Source of the DNA: Candidatus Fusicatenibacter intestinigallinarum
GTDB taxonomy: Bacteria; Bacillota; Clostridia; Lachnospirales; Lachnospiraceae
Length of the DNA stretch: 59,050 bases
Assembly: GCA_019119555.1 (NCBI GenBank)
Contig: DWWU01000010.1
Coordinates: 1 to 59,050, forward strand
Direction of reading: 5' to 3'
Shown here: positions 45,607 through 53,827 of the stretch, one piece after another
How positions within the stretch are numbered: the first letter of the stretch is position 1
Layout of the letters: each line of letters starts with the position of its first letter
The notes under the pieces: generated by a model
Seen by the model: the letters and a program-made list of their open reading frames with translations, nothing else
What the model was told of the DNA's origin: nothing
The model's database searches: none
Program-made: the position numbers and the translations under genes

Positions 45607-46809
45607 TTATTTTTCATCACACACCTGAAAAATATAGAATTTCAGATAGTAAGATTCTTCCGCCGCCCAGAGAATCGGATGATCCGGCGCCTGGGTACGG
45701 TATTCCACCTGGCGGAGACGCCTGTGCACATTCTGAGCCGCCTGATGAAGGGTCTTTGTGAACAGCTCATAGGTCATGAAGTGGGAGCAGGAGCATGTGG
45801 CCAGATAGCCGCCATCCTTAACCAGCTTCATCGCTCTCAGGTTGATCTCACGGTAGCCTTTCACCGCATTTTTCACAGAATTCCTGGATTTCGTAAACGC
45901 CGGCGGATCCAGAATAATCACATCATACTTCTCACCCTTCGCCTCCAGTTCCGGCAGCAGCTCAAAGACGTCCCTGCAGATAAATTTCACCCGATCCTCC
46001 AGATAATTCAGCTCCGCATTTTTCCGCGCCTGCTCCACGCCCAGCTCCGAGGCGTCGACGCCTGTCACCTCCCGCGCTCCGGCGATTCCCGCATTCAGCG
46101 CGAACGAACCGGTATGCGTAAAACAGTCCAGAACCTTCGCGTCCCTGCAGAGCCGCTGAACGGCAAGACGGTTATACTTCTGATCCAGGAAAAATCCTGT
46201 CTTCTGTCCATCCTTCACGTCTACCAGATAATGGACGCCATTTTCGATAATCTCAACTTCCGTATCAAAGGGTTCCCCGAGGAATCCCTTGGTCCGTTCC
46301 ATGCCTTCCTGCTCCCGGACTTTGGCATCGCTGCGCTCATAAACGCCGCGCACGGCAATTCCGTCTTCCAGAAGAACTTTCTTCAGCAGCGAGACGATGG
46401 TCTCTTTCATCCGGTCGATTCCGAGAGCCAGAGACTGCACCACCAGCACGTCGGAAAACTTATCCACCACAAGGCCGGGCAGAAAATCCGCCTCCCCGAA
46501 AATCACCCTGCAGCTGGACGTGTCCACCGTTTTTTTCCGGTACTCCCAGGCATTTCGCACCCGCATCTCCAGGAAAGCCTCATCCACCTCCTGATCCTTG
46601 TTTCTTGTCATCATACGGATGCGGATTTTCGAATCTCTGTTGATGAATCCCCGTCCCATCGGATATCCGTCGAAATCACGGACGAGGACCACATCACCGT
46701 TCTCAAACTCGCCCATCACAGAGGCGATCTCATTGTCGAAAATCCAGAGTCCTCCGGACTTCAGCATCCTTCCTTCTCCCTTTTTCAATGTTACAACCGC
46801 ATTGCTCAT
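45607..46809 (-). CDS. RlmI-like SAM-dependent rRNA methyltransferase (PUA + Rossmann)
   Basis: A 400-residue class I methyltransferase of the RlmI/YwbD family, expected to methylate a cytosine in 23S rRNA. N-terminal PUA domain (about 1-80, LKKGEGRMLKSGGLWIFDNEI), an EEHGD-like central domain with DVKDGQKTGFFLDQ near 190, SAM motif I VLDCFTHTGSFAL near 225, and motif IV VIILDPPAFTKSR near 300. ATG 46809 has AGGAGA 7 nt upstream; the longer frame upstream runs through a repeat. Confidence 0.9.
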   Translation of the reverse strand: MSNAVVTLKKGEGRMLKSGGLWIFDNEIASVMGEFENGDVVLVRDFDGYPMGRGFINRDSKIRIRMMTRNKDQEVDEAFLEMRVRNAWEYRKKTVDTSSCRVIFGEADFLPGLVVDKFSDVLVVQSLALGIDRMKETIVSLLKKVLLEDGIAVRGVYERSDAKVREQEGMERTKGFLGEPFDTEVEIIENGVHYLVDVKDGQKTGFFLDQKYNRLAVQRLCRDAKVLDCFTHTGSFALNAGIAGAREVTGVDASELGVEQARKNAELNYLEDRVKFICRDVFELLPELEAKGEKYDVIILDPPAFTKSRNSVKNAVKGYREINLRAMKLVKDGGYLATCSCSHFMTYELFTKTLHQAAQNVHRRLRQVEYRTQAPDHPILWAAEESYYLKFYIFQVCDEK

Positions 46810-46832
46810 TCTGTTTCTCCTATCTGTTCTCC

Positions 46833-46912
46833 CGTAACCGTTCAGCAAGCTGAACCATCACGTTCTCCTGCCTGAAAAATCTGTAACCGTTCTGTCGGCG
46901 GAACGGTTGCAA
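46833..46912. repeat. Two palindromic repeat cores
   Basis: GTTCAGCAAGCTGAAC (46840-46855) and GTTCTGTCGGCGGAAC (46889-46904), each flanked by GTAACC on the left. They sit upstream of the methyltransferase gene and downstream of the radical-SAM gene. Confidence 0.8.
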
Positions 46913-46992
46913 AAATTCCCACCACAGTGGGCAGGCGCCTTTCTTTCCGGTGTAAGTATATGGGAACATTCTTCCTGCGTCAAGAGAAAACC

Positions 46993-47907
46993 TCACAGTC
47001 CGGTTCCCTCAAACGGAGGAATGAAGCTTTCCTTCGCGGTATCTCCTTCCTGGATAAATGCATTCGTCACTCCAAGCTCCAGGGCAGCATCCACCAGACG
47101 TTCATATTCCCGTTTCGTCACTTTCCGGTTCAGCGGCTCCGGGAGCGTTTCACCTTCCTCACCGGTCAGCGGAGTATACTGATTCATCAGACTGAGATAC
47201 ACATCGTCACCGTACGTTTCATACACATACTTCACAACCGCCTTTGCGTTTTTCAGCGCTCCCGGCAGCAGCAGGTGGCGGACGATAATCCCCTTTTTCA
47301 TCATTCCATCTTCGTCAAAAACAGGAGTTCCCACCTGGCGGAACATCTGCGCCAGCGCTCTCTTCGCCTCCCGGGGATAGTCCGGCGCATTGGAATACCG
47401 TGCAGCCAGGTCACTGTCCATATATTTAAAATCTGTCAGGTAGATATCCACCAGACCCTCCATCCATCGCAGGGATTCCATCCCCTCATACCCGCCGCAG
47501 TTGTAGACCACAGGAATGTTCAGCCCCTGCCTTTTCGCCTCTTTCAGCGCAGCGGCAATCCAGGGGGAATAATGGGTCGGCGTCACCAGATTGATGTTGT
47601 GGGCACCCTGCGCCTGAAGCTCCAGAAAAATTTCCGTCAGCCGTTCCTGTGAGATTTCCTGTCCCGCATCCCCGCGGGCGATTGAACGGTTCTGGCAGTA
47701 AACACAGCGCAGAGTACAGCCGGAGAAAAATACCGTTCCGGATCCCCGGTTCCCGGAAATGCAAGGTTCTTCCCAGAAATGCAGCGCAGCACGGGCCGCA
47801 TACAGCTTCGCCGTCACACGGCAGAACCCTGTCTTTCCCAGCTCCCGGTGAGCCCCGCATGCCCTCGGACACAGCCGGCAGCCGCCGTCAGTAAGCCAGG
47901 ATCTCAT
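46993..47907 (-). CDS. Radical SAM protein, PflA-like
   Basis: A 304-residue radical-SAM enzyme related to pyruvate formate-lyase activating enzymes. It has an N-terminal CxxC...C zone (GGCRLCPRACGAHR, GFCRV), the cluster motif CTLRCVYCQN near 64 (CxxxCxxC), NLVTPTHY near 105, and VVYNCGGYE near 132. Its partner protein is unknown: no glycyl-radical enzyme is nearby. The ATG at 47907 lies inside map, overlapping its end by 20 nt. Confidence 0.85.
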   Translation of the reverse strand: MRSWLTDGGCRLCPRACGAHRELGKTGFCRVTAKLYAARAALHFWEEPCISGNRGSGTVFFSGCTLRCVYCQNRSIARGDAGQEISQERLTEIFLELQAQGAHNINLVTPTHYSPWIAAALKEAKRQGLNIPVVYNCGGYEGMESLRWMEGLVDIYLTDFKYMDSDLAARYSNAPDYPREAKRALAQMFRQVGTPVFDEDGMMKKGIIVRHLLLPGALKNAKAVVKYVYETYGDDVYLSLMNQYTPLTGEEGETLPEPLNRKVTKREYERLVDAALELGVTNAFIQEGDTAKESFIPPFEGTGL

Positions 47908-48769
47908 ATCCGTCTTCGGTCACCGCTACGCTGACCTCCCACTGAGCGGACGGCGCTCCATCTTCCGTATACACGGTCCAGTCGTTCTCTTCATCGATGA
48001 AAATCTCATCCGTGCCCATGTTAATCATCGGCTCGATGGTAAATACCATTCCCGGAACCAGAAGCACTCCCGTATCCCGCCGTGTCACATAGCTGACAAA
48101 CGGATCTTCGTGAAACTCCAGTCCGACCCCATGACCGCCGATCTCCTTTACCACCTGATACCCTTTGCTGAGCGCAAACTCATGAACCGCCGCGCCAACG
48201 TTTCCCAGACGGTTGTACGGCCGGACCTCCGCCAGGCCTGCCTGAACCGCCTCCAGCGTATCGGCTACCAGCTTCCTGTTTTCCTCCGGCACGTTTCCCA
48301 CGCAGAACATCCGGGAAGAATCTGAAAAATATCCCTGATAAATCGTTGAAACATCCACATTGATGATATCTCCGTCCTGAAGAATCTCCTCTTCCGACGG
48401 AATCCCATGGCATACCACATCATTGATGGATGTGCAGACGCTCTTTGGAAACCCCTCATAATTGAGCGGCGCCGGGATTCCTCCCAGTTCTCTCGTCCTG
48501 CGGTCCACCAGTTCATTGATCTCCTCCGTGCTCATCCCCACGCGGATGTTCTCCGCCACATAATCCAGCACTGCGATATTTACCTTTCCGCTTGTGCGGA
48601 TTCCATCGATCTGCTCCTTGCTCTTAATCATTTTTCTCGACGGAATTTTGTAACCTCTCAGCTTGTAGCTGCGAAGCTTTTCATCCATTTCCAGATGACA
48701 GTCCTTGTACTTTTTTCCGCTCCCGCACCAGCAGGGATCATTTCTTCCAATTCTTTTTCTTTTCTGCAT
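47888..48769 (-). CDS. map: Type I methionine aminopeptidase with N-terminal SEC-C zinc motif
   Basis: Removes the initiator Met from new proteins. The 293 residues begin with a SEC-C motif (RNDPCWCGSGKKYKDCH, zinc-binding, ribosome or SecA-linked in other proteins), then the pita-bread fold with metal ligands in VDVSTIYQGYFSDSS, GHGVGLEFHE near 205 and FTIEPMIN near 240. ATG 48769 has AAAGGA 8 nt upstream; the frame upstream runs through a repeat hairpin. Translation is coupled to the radical-SAM gene. Confidence 0.94.
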   Translation of the reverse strand: MQKRKRIGRNDPCWCGSGKKYKDCHLEMDEKLRSYKLRGYKIPSRKMIKSKEQIDGIRTSGKVNIAVLDYVAENIRVGMSTEEINELVDRRTRELGGIPAPLNYEGFPKSVCTSINDVVCHGIPSEEEILQDGDIINVDVSTIYQGYFSDSSRMFCVGNVPEENRKLVADTLEAVQAGLAEVRPYNRLGNVGAAVHEFALSKGYQVVKEIGGHGVGLEFHEDPFVSYVTRRDTGVLLVPGMVFTIEPMINMGTDEIFIDEENDWTVYTEDGAPSAQWEVSVAVTEDGYEILAY

Positions 48770-48799
48770 ATGTATTCCTTTCCCACCTTCCGAAAAACA

Positions 48800-48842
48800 G
48801 GCATCCGGCCCACAGACATCACTCTGCGGCGGGCCGGATGCC
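48800..48842. repeat. GGCATCCGGCCC hairpin module
   Basis: Perfect 12-bp stem (GGCATCCGGCCC/GGGCCGGATGCC) around a 19-nt loop, matching the outer arms of the repeat module at 2135 and 20258. It lies between two genes and could also stop transcription, but no U-run follows. Confidence 0.75.
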
Positions 48843-48858
48843 CATAAGCGCCATCGCT

Positions 48859-49287
48859 TCACAGAAATTCTTTCAGCTTTTCGATATTGTGCTCCTCAAA
48901 TTTCTGAAGCTTTTCCATCAGATTCCGTATGTCCTGCTCCGCATCCTCGCATTCGTTCAGATTCTTGATCGCGTCGATGACGCCCATATTGCTTCCCTGG
49001 ATCATCATCTCCGCAATATGCGTGGCAGACTTGTCCGTCAGCAGCTGCATATTAATCATCAGATACGTACTGATTTTGGAAAAAGCGCTGATTTCCTTTT
49101 CGTCGAATCCGTTCTCCTCAAGCATCTGACGGGCGGTATTCTGAAATTCCTCATATCCCTGAAACTGCGTTTTCAGATGCTCTTTCAGCTCCTTGTTTTC
49201 CACAATTCCCATCAGCTGACGGATGGAATCCACGCCCATCTGTGCATTCTGATATACAAAATTTAACAGTCTGGCATTGTCATTCAT
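48859..49287 (-). CDS. Helical hypothetical protein (ferritin-like fold suspected)
   Basis: A 142-residue, almost wholly helical protein with four predicted long helices (about 3-28, 32-60, 65-98, 105-140), many Glu, Gln and Asn, and no membrane segment. The helix bundle resembles DUF2383-type ferritin-like proteins, but I see no clear diiron motif. AAAAGGAG lies 9 nt upstream of the ATG. The function is unknown. Confidence 0.75.
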   Translation of the reverse strand: MNDNARLLNFVYQNAQMGVDSIRQLMGIVENKELKEHLKTQFQGYEEFQNTARQMLEENGFDEKEISAFSKISTYLMINMQLLTDKSATHIAEMMIQGSNMGVIDAIKNLNECEDAEQDIRNLMEKLQKFEEHNIEKLKEFL

Positions 49288-49418
49288 GTGTCTCTACTCC
49301 TTTTTCTGTTCTTGCCGCGGTTCCGATGCGTTTCTCTTCCCGCCGCCTCTTATTCAGGAGTATTCCCACACTGTCTGGAAATTATTCCCGGAACCTGAGA
49401 GTTCCGTACCGTAACAGT

Positions 49419-50402
49419 TCAGCCGATGATTCCCTGATCCATGCACGCCGCCAGTTCTTTTGCAAAATATGTGATATAAAGCTGTGCGCCTGCGCGGTAC
49501 GCGCCTACCGCCATCTCGCACATGATCTTCTGTTCGTCAATCCAGCCGTTGGCCGCGGCCGCCTTGACCATCGAATACTCTCCGCTGACACTGTAAGCCG
49601 CCACCGGAATGTTCGTGCATCCGGCTACCCGGGTAATCATATCCTGGTAAGCCATCGACGGCTTTACAATCAACAGATCCGCTCCCTCTTCCACATCGAG
49701 AAGCGCTTCCTTGACGCCCTCACGGCTGTTGTGGAAGTCCATCTGATAACTTTTTCTGTCCCCGAAGGACGGAGCGCTGCCCGCCGCATCCCGGAACGGA
49801 CCGTAGAACGACGAAGCATATTTCACCGCATAGGACATGATCGGCGTTCCCTTATATCCGTTGGCGTCCAGAAGCGCACGGATCGCCCTCGTATGGCCAT
49901 CCATCATGTCGGACGGAGCCACCATATCCGCTCCCGCCTGGGCATGGGACAGAGCCGTCTTTGCCAGCAGCTCCAGGGTCGCATCGTTTTCCACTTCATT
50001 GCCGCACAGCACGCCACAGTGTCCGTGAGAGGTATATTCGCACATGCACACATCGGTAATATAATACAGATCCGGAAATTCCTTCTTTGCCAGACGAAGC
50101 GCCTTCTGGACGATTCCGTCCTCCGCATAGGCTCCGGATCCGACCTCGTCTTTGACGTCAGGTATTCCAAAGAGGAGGACGCTCCCCACCCCTGCCTTTG
50201 TCAGTTCTTCCAGACAGTAGGGAAGCTGATCCAGCGTATAGCGGTACTGCCCCGGCATCGACGGGATTTCCTCCCGGATCCCCTGTCCCTCCCGCACAAA
50301 CAGCGGATAGATCAGAGACGATTTATCCATGCGGGTCTCCCGCACCATTTTTCTCAATACCTCACTCCCGCGGAGACGCCGCGGTCTGACTGTCATATCC
50401 AT
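49419..50402 (-). CDS. hemB: Porphobilinogen synthase (ALA dehydratase)
   Basis: Joins two 5-aminolevulinate molecules to porphobilinogen in tetrapyrrole synthesis. The 327 residues show the catalytic lysines in SYAVKYASSFYGPF near 197 and LIVKPSMAYQD near 250, and the zinc ligands in DVCMCEYTSHGHCG near 118-131. It is near the sulfite-reductase and siroheme genes but has its own promoter and a terminator-like leader, so it can be regulated apart. Confidence 0.95.
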   Translation of the reverse strand: MDMTVRPRRLRGSEVLRKMVRETRMDKSSLIYPLFVREGQGIREEIPSMPGQYRYTLDQLPYCLEELTKAGVGSVLLFGIPDVKDEVGSGAYAEDGIVQKALRLAKKEFPDLYYITDVCMCEYTSHGHCGVLCGNEVENDATLELLAKTALSHAQAGADMVAPSDMMDGHTRAIRALLDANGYKGTPIMSYAVKYASSFYGPFRDAAGSAPSFGDRKSYQMDFHNSREGVKEALLDVEEGADLLIVKPSMAYQDMITRVAGCTNIPVAAYSVSGEYSMVKAAAANGWIDEQKIMCEMAVGAYRAGAQLYITYFAKELAACMDQGIIG

Positions 50403-50425
50403 ACTTCTCTCTTCCTTCTTCCCAC

Positions 50426-50512
50426 AAAAAAATTCAGGCGGCAGCTCTGTATCTTTCGCGGCGGATTTCCGCAGAACGGAAATCCTGGCCGTACAGGCGA
50501 GCCGCCTCCTGA
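50426..50512 (-). terminator. Long hairpin with U-run directly before hemB
   Basis: Reading leftward: CAGGAGGCGGCTC pairs with GAGCTGCCGCCTG, then TGTA/TACA, CGGC/GCCG and a perfect GGATTTCCG/CGGAAATCC tip, followed by seven T residues. It ends about 24 nt before the hemB ATG and begins at the expected transcript start of the promoter upstream. Confidence 0.8.
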
Positions 50513-50515
50513 ACC

Positions 50516-50545
50516 ATTATAGTACTTTCTCCCTTTTTGTTCCAG
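50516..50545 (-). promoter_or_regulatory. Putative hemB promoter
   Basis: TATAAT at 50521-50516 (in TACTATAATG) with a weak -35, TGGAAC, 17 bp upstream. Initiation near 50509 would put the whole long hairpin in the leader. Confidence 0.5.
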
Positions 50546-50550
50546 TATTT

Positions 50551-51021
50551 TTAATAATTCCCCGGCGCATCGAGAAAACGCTCCAGTCTGCAGCGCAGTT
50601 CTCTGACCTTTCCGTGATCCTGTCCTCCTCCGTTGATTCCGATCACTGTCTGATCTTTCCGGACAATGGACGGAAAATAGAAATCACAGTCTTCTTTCCG
50701 GGAACAGTTGTTGGCCAGCGCTCCCGCCGTCCGGGCCCGCTCACACAACCTGTGATTTTCCTCCGGATCGTCTGTGCAGGCAAGGAACAGAAAAATTCCG
50801 TCAAAGTCAATCCCGTCAGCCATCGTACGCCGGACGGAAATTTTTCCCTGCGCCGCCAGCTCTTCCAGCGTTTCGTGGAGGCAGGGCGACACCACAGTGA
50901 TTTCAGACTCAAATTCCAGCAGGGTCCGGATCCTGCGGCAGGCGATGGTCCCACCGCCCGCCACCAGGATTTTTCTGCCTTTCAGCCGGAAAAATATCGG
51001 AAAATACGGTACCGATTCCAT
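50551..51021 (-). CDS. Precorrin-2 dehydrogenase / siroheme synthase N-terminal domain
   Basis: A 156-residue protein with the NAD-binding GGGTIACRR motif near 23 and the family pattern ALANNCSRKEDCDFYFPSI near 100 (CysG-N/Met8/SirC class). It oxidises precorrin-2 to sirohydrochlorin, the step before iron insertion to make siroheme. The ATG directly follows the sulfite-reductase stop (GAGGAG upstream), so enzyme and cofactor synthesis are coupled. No uroporphyrinogen methyltransferase is in the window. Confidence 0.9.
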   Translation of the reverse strand: MESVPYFPIFFRLKGRKILVAGGGTIACRRIRTLLEFESEITVVSPCLHETLEELAAQGKISVRRTMADGIDFDGIFLFLACTDDPEENHRLCERARTAGALANNCSRKEDCDFYFPSIVRKDQTVIGINGGGQDHGKVRELRCRLERFLDAPGNY

Positions 51022-51975
51022 TCAGCAGGTCGCTCCTCCCGTCTCATGGAGCTTCGCGTCCAGAATCTCCTGTTTTCTTTCCAGAAGATCGTTGGAGAGA
51101 AGCTGTTTTTCCACATTTTCAAAGCCGAGACGCTCGATGGTGGCCGCAAAACGCTCACCGGTCTTTCCCTGTTCACGGTACAGGAGCAGCGCCTTCTCAA
51201 TCACAGAGAGAGCCTCTTCCTTGTCGGTGAAGATTTTGGAAATCGTATGGCCTTTCGCCACCTGTTTGCCCCAGCGGCCGCCGATATAAATCTTATATCC
51301 GGTCTGACCGTCTTCGATCGCGTCGAAACGGCACTGACCGATACAGCGTCCGCAGTTGTTGCAGATCTCCTTGTCAATCTCCAGGACGCCGTCCACAACT
51401 TTAGCCGCCTTCATCGGACAGACCGCCTCAACCGAACATTTCCTGCATCCGTTGCAGCTGTCCTCGTCGAACGCCGGAATTCTCTGTCCGATGATTCCCA
51501 GATCGTTCAGATCCGGTTTTACACAGTTATTGGGACATCCGCCCACCGCAATTTTGAATTTATGCGGAAGTTTCACCTGACGGTAGCCCTCGTAAAAACG
51601 GTGATGGATCTCCTCCGACAGCGCAAAGGTATCGATCAGTCCGTACTGGCAGGTGGTTCCCTTACAGGAAACCACCGGGCGAACTTTTGATCCGGTTCCT
51701 CCGCAGCTCATGCCTGCCGCCTCGATCGCAGCTTTAAACTCGTCGATTTTTTCATAGGGAATCCCCTGTACCTCCACGGTCAGACGGGTGGTAAACAGAA
51801 TGGTTCCGTTTCCATACTTTTCCGCCGCGTCCGTAATCGCACGCATCTGCTCCGCCGTCACCTTTCCGTTGATCGTGATAATTCGCGCGGAAAAATTATC
51901 CGTGCCTTTGTTGCTCAGGAATCCCATTCCCTTTACTCTCTTTTCATCCGCTGCACTGACTGTCAATGTCGCCAT
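51022..51975 (-). CDS. Compact siroheme sulfite/nitrite reductase-like protein with ferredoxin insert
   Basis: A 317-residue redox protein. N-terminal ferredoxin-like half domain (about 10-90), siroheme-linked cluster cysteines C104, C109 (SCKGTTC) and C147, C151 (GGCPNNC), then two 4Fe-4S motifs C174-C177-C180-C186 and C205-C208-C211-C215. This layout resembles AsrC/dissimilatory small sulfite reductases; nitrite cannot be excluded. It is much shorter than CysI and has no partner subunits beside it. AAGGAG lies about 10 nt upstream of the ATG. Confidence 0.87.
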   Translation of the reverse strand: MATLTVSAADEKRVKGMGFLSNKGTDNFSARIITINGKVTAEQMRAITDAAEKYGNGTILFTTRLTVEVQGIPYEKIDEFKAAIEAAGMSCGGTGSKVRPVVSCKGTTCQYGLIDTFALSEEIHHRFYEGYRQVKLPHKFKIAVGGCPNNCVKPDLNDLGIIGQRIPAFDEDSCNGCRKCSVEAVCPMKAAKVVDGVLEIDKEICNNCGRCIGQCRFDAIEDGQTGYKIYIGGRWGKQVAKGHTISKIFTDKEEALSVIEKALLLYREQGKTGERFAATIERLGFENVEKQLLSNDLLERKQEILDAKLHETGGATC

Positions 51976-51997
51976 AACGTATTTTCTCCTTTATTCT

Positions 51998-53644
51998 TTA
52001 TATGTTATTGTTTTCGGAAACCTCCACATCGTTGACGCTCAGACCGCCCTCCAGCACCTTCGTGTTGGTATATCCGTAATATTTCAGGCGGTTCTGGGTC
52101 AGGTACGCACGCTTTCCTTTGGTGCAGACAAGCAGAACCTTCTCGTCTCTGTCGATTCCCGGAACCTCTCCCTGGATCTCTGTCACATCCAGATACTGAG
52201 CGCCCTCGATGGCCGGCGTGATTCCGCAGTCGATCACCCGGTATTCATCCGCCGCCCCGTCCAGATATTCCTGCGGGCCAAAGCTTTCCAGTTCTCCCGC
52301 CATCTTGTTCTCCAGAATATTCAGGGCCTGGGAAAACGGATGGATCGCTGTGGAAAATGGCGGAGCGTAGGCGAGATCCATATCCTCCAGCTGTGACAGA
52401 TCCGCATGCAGCGTCAGCGCCGTAACTGCGATATCAACAATCTTGTCCACCGCTCCCGGTCCGACCACCTGAATCCCAAGGAATTTACCGGTCTCAGAAT
52501 CCGCAGTCATCTTGATCACAAAGCTGGAAGCCCCCGGATAATAATGAGCCTTGTCATCCACGACACAGACCGCGCTGACCGGATGAAAGCCCGCTTCCTT
52601 TGCCTGCATCTCGGAAAATCCGGTGCGTCCCACGTTCATTCCCGGCAGTTTGCATACACCCGTCCCCAGCACGCCCGGGTACGGACGTTCCTCTCCTTTT
52701 GCCAGGTTCACAGCGATTCTGCGTCCCTCAATGTTGGCGGAAGAACCCATCGGAGACCACACGGTTTTTCCGGTTATCCGGTTCGTCACTCCCGCACAGT
52801 CGCCGACCGCATAGATATCCGGATCGTTGGTCTGCATCTGCCGGTTGACTGCCACCGTCCGGTTCGGATTCAGTGCAATACCGCTGCCCTCGAGAAAGGC
52901 TGTATTGGGACGGATTCCCACAGATATCACGGCCAGATCCGCCTTCATTGCCCGGCGGCTGGTCAGCACTTTTTCCACCTTTCCGTCTCCCTCGACGCCT
53001 TCCAGCTTCGTCCCCGGAAATACCATGATTCCCGCATCCGCCAGCCGGTTTTCCACATATTCGGCAATCTCCGGATCAAATCCGGGAAGCGTATGCTCCG
53101 CCATGTCGATGACGGATACGCGCACACCTTGGGCCGCCAGATTCTCGGCTACTTCCAGTCCGATAAACCCTCCTCCGACGATCACCGCACGTTTCGCCGG
53201 AATCTCCTTTATCGCGTCACGGAGCGCATAAGCGTCCTCCGGCGTACGCATATAAAAAATGTTTTTCAGATCCATGCCCGGAAGGTTCGGCCGGATCGGC
53301 GACGCTCCCGTGGCAATCACCAGCTTGTCGTAGGAAAATTCCTTTTCCTGCCCGTCCTGCAGACTGCGCGCCTTTACAACCTTTGCCTCCCGATCGACGG
53401 CAACCGCCTCCGTCTCTGTCAGGACCTCTGCCCCTGTCAGCCGTGAAAAGCTCTCCGGCGTATTGACAATCAGAGCACTCTTGTCTTTGATCACTTCCCC
53501 TACATAATAGGGAAGACCGCATCCCGCATAAGAAATGTCCCTGCCGCTGGTCAGAATCGTCACCTCACAGGATCTGTCCTCCCGTTTCAGTTTTGCGGCT
53601 ACTTTTGTTCCGGCTGCCACACCGCCGATAATCAGTACTTTCAA
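51998..53644 (-). CDS. CoA-disulfide-reductase-type FAD oxidoreductase fused to rhodanese
   Basis: A 548-residue flavoenzyme: FAD motif GGVAAGTKVA at the start, redox Cys42 (SYAGCGLPYYVG), NAD motif IVGGGFIGLEVAENL near 153, dimerisation domain (about 330-445) and a C-terminal rhodanese domain whose active-site Cys lies in LLVCTKGKRAY near 510. Such CoADR-rhodanese fusions reduce CoA persulfide or polysulfide to sulfide. The TTG start at 53644 has AAAGGAGG 8 nt upstream. It heads the operon with the sulfite reductase and is divergent from a LysR gene. Confidence 0.93.
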   Translation of the reverse strand: MKVLIIGGVAAGTKVAAKLKREDRSCEVTILTSGRDISYAGCGLPYYVGEVIKDKSALIVNTPESFSRLTGAEVLTETEAVAVDREAKVVKARSLQDGQEKEFSYDKLVIATGASPIRPNLPGMDLKNIFYMRTPEDAYALRDAIKEIPAKRAVIVGGGFIGLEVAENLAAQGVRVSVIDMAEHTLPGFDPEIAEYVENRLADAGIMVFPGTKLEGVEGDGKVEKVLTSRRAMKADLAVISVGIRPNTAFLEGSGIALNPNRTVAVNRQMQTNDPDIYAVGDCAGVTNRITGKTVWSPMGSSANIEGRRIAVNLAKGEERPYPGVLGTGVCKLPGMNVGRTGFSEMQAKEAGFHPVSAVCVVDDKAHYYPGASSFVIKMTADSETGKFLGIQVVGPGAVDKIVDIAVTALTLHADLSQLEDMDLAYAPPFSTAIHPFSQALNILENKMAGELESFGPQEYLDGAADEYRVIDCGITPAIEGAQYLDVTEIQGEVPGIDRDEKVLLVCTKGKRAYLTQNRLKYYGYTNTKVLEGGLSVNDVEVSENNNI

Positions 53645-53689
53645 AGTGTTTCCTCCTTTGTTCCTGTCCGCAGCTGCGCATCATGCGTA

Positions 53690-53731
53690 ACCGTTCATAA
53701 CACGTGACAGTTCAGCCAGCTGAACTGTCAC
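53690..53731. repeat. Palindromic repeat core plus half copy
   Basis: GTTCAGCCAGCTGAAC (53710-53725) with perfect GTGACA/TGTCAC arms, preceded by a half copy GTAACCGTTCA at 53687-53697. Confidence 0.82.
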
Positions 53732-53764
53732 AGCTTTCTTTCTATTTTACTACTTGTTCTTTCA

Positions 53765-53800
53765 TTTTAAAAATGATATTATCGAATCATATTAATAGGT
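53765..53800. promoter_or_regulatory. Possible LysR operator between divergent genes
   Basis: An AT-rich dyad ATGAT-N8-ATCAT (53773-53790) lies midway between the LysR gene and the flavoenzyme operon, where autoregulating LysR proteins usually bind. Confidence 0.35.
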
Positions 53801-53827
53801 AAAACCAATAATTGACAGGAGATACAT

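Noticed and set aside
48800..48842. Intrinsic terminator after the helical hypothetical gene
   Set aside because: The stem is strong but no U-run follows in either direction, and the arms match the dispersed repeat module, so I list it as a repeat.
50426..50550. Cobalamin riboswitch upstream of hemB
   Set aside because: No B12-box pattern (GCCACTG-like) and the region is too short; the structure is a single extended stem.
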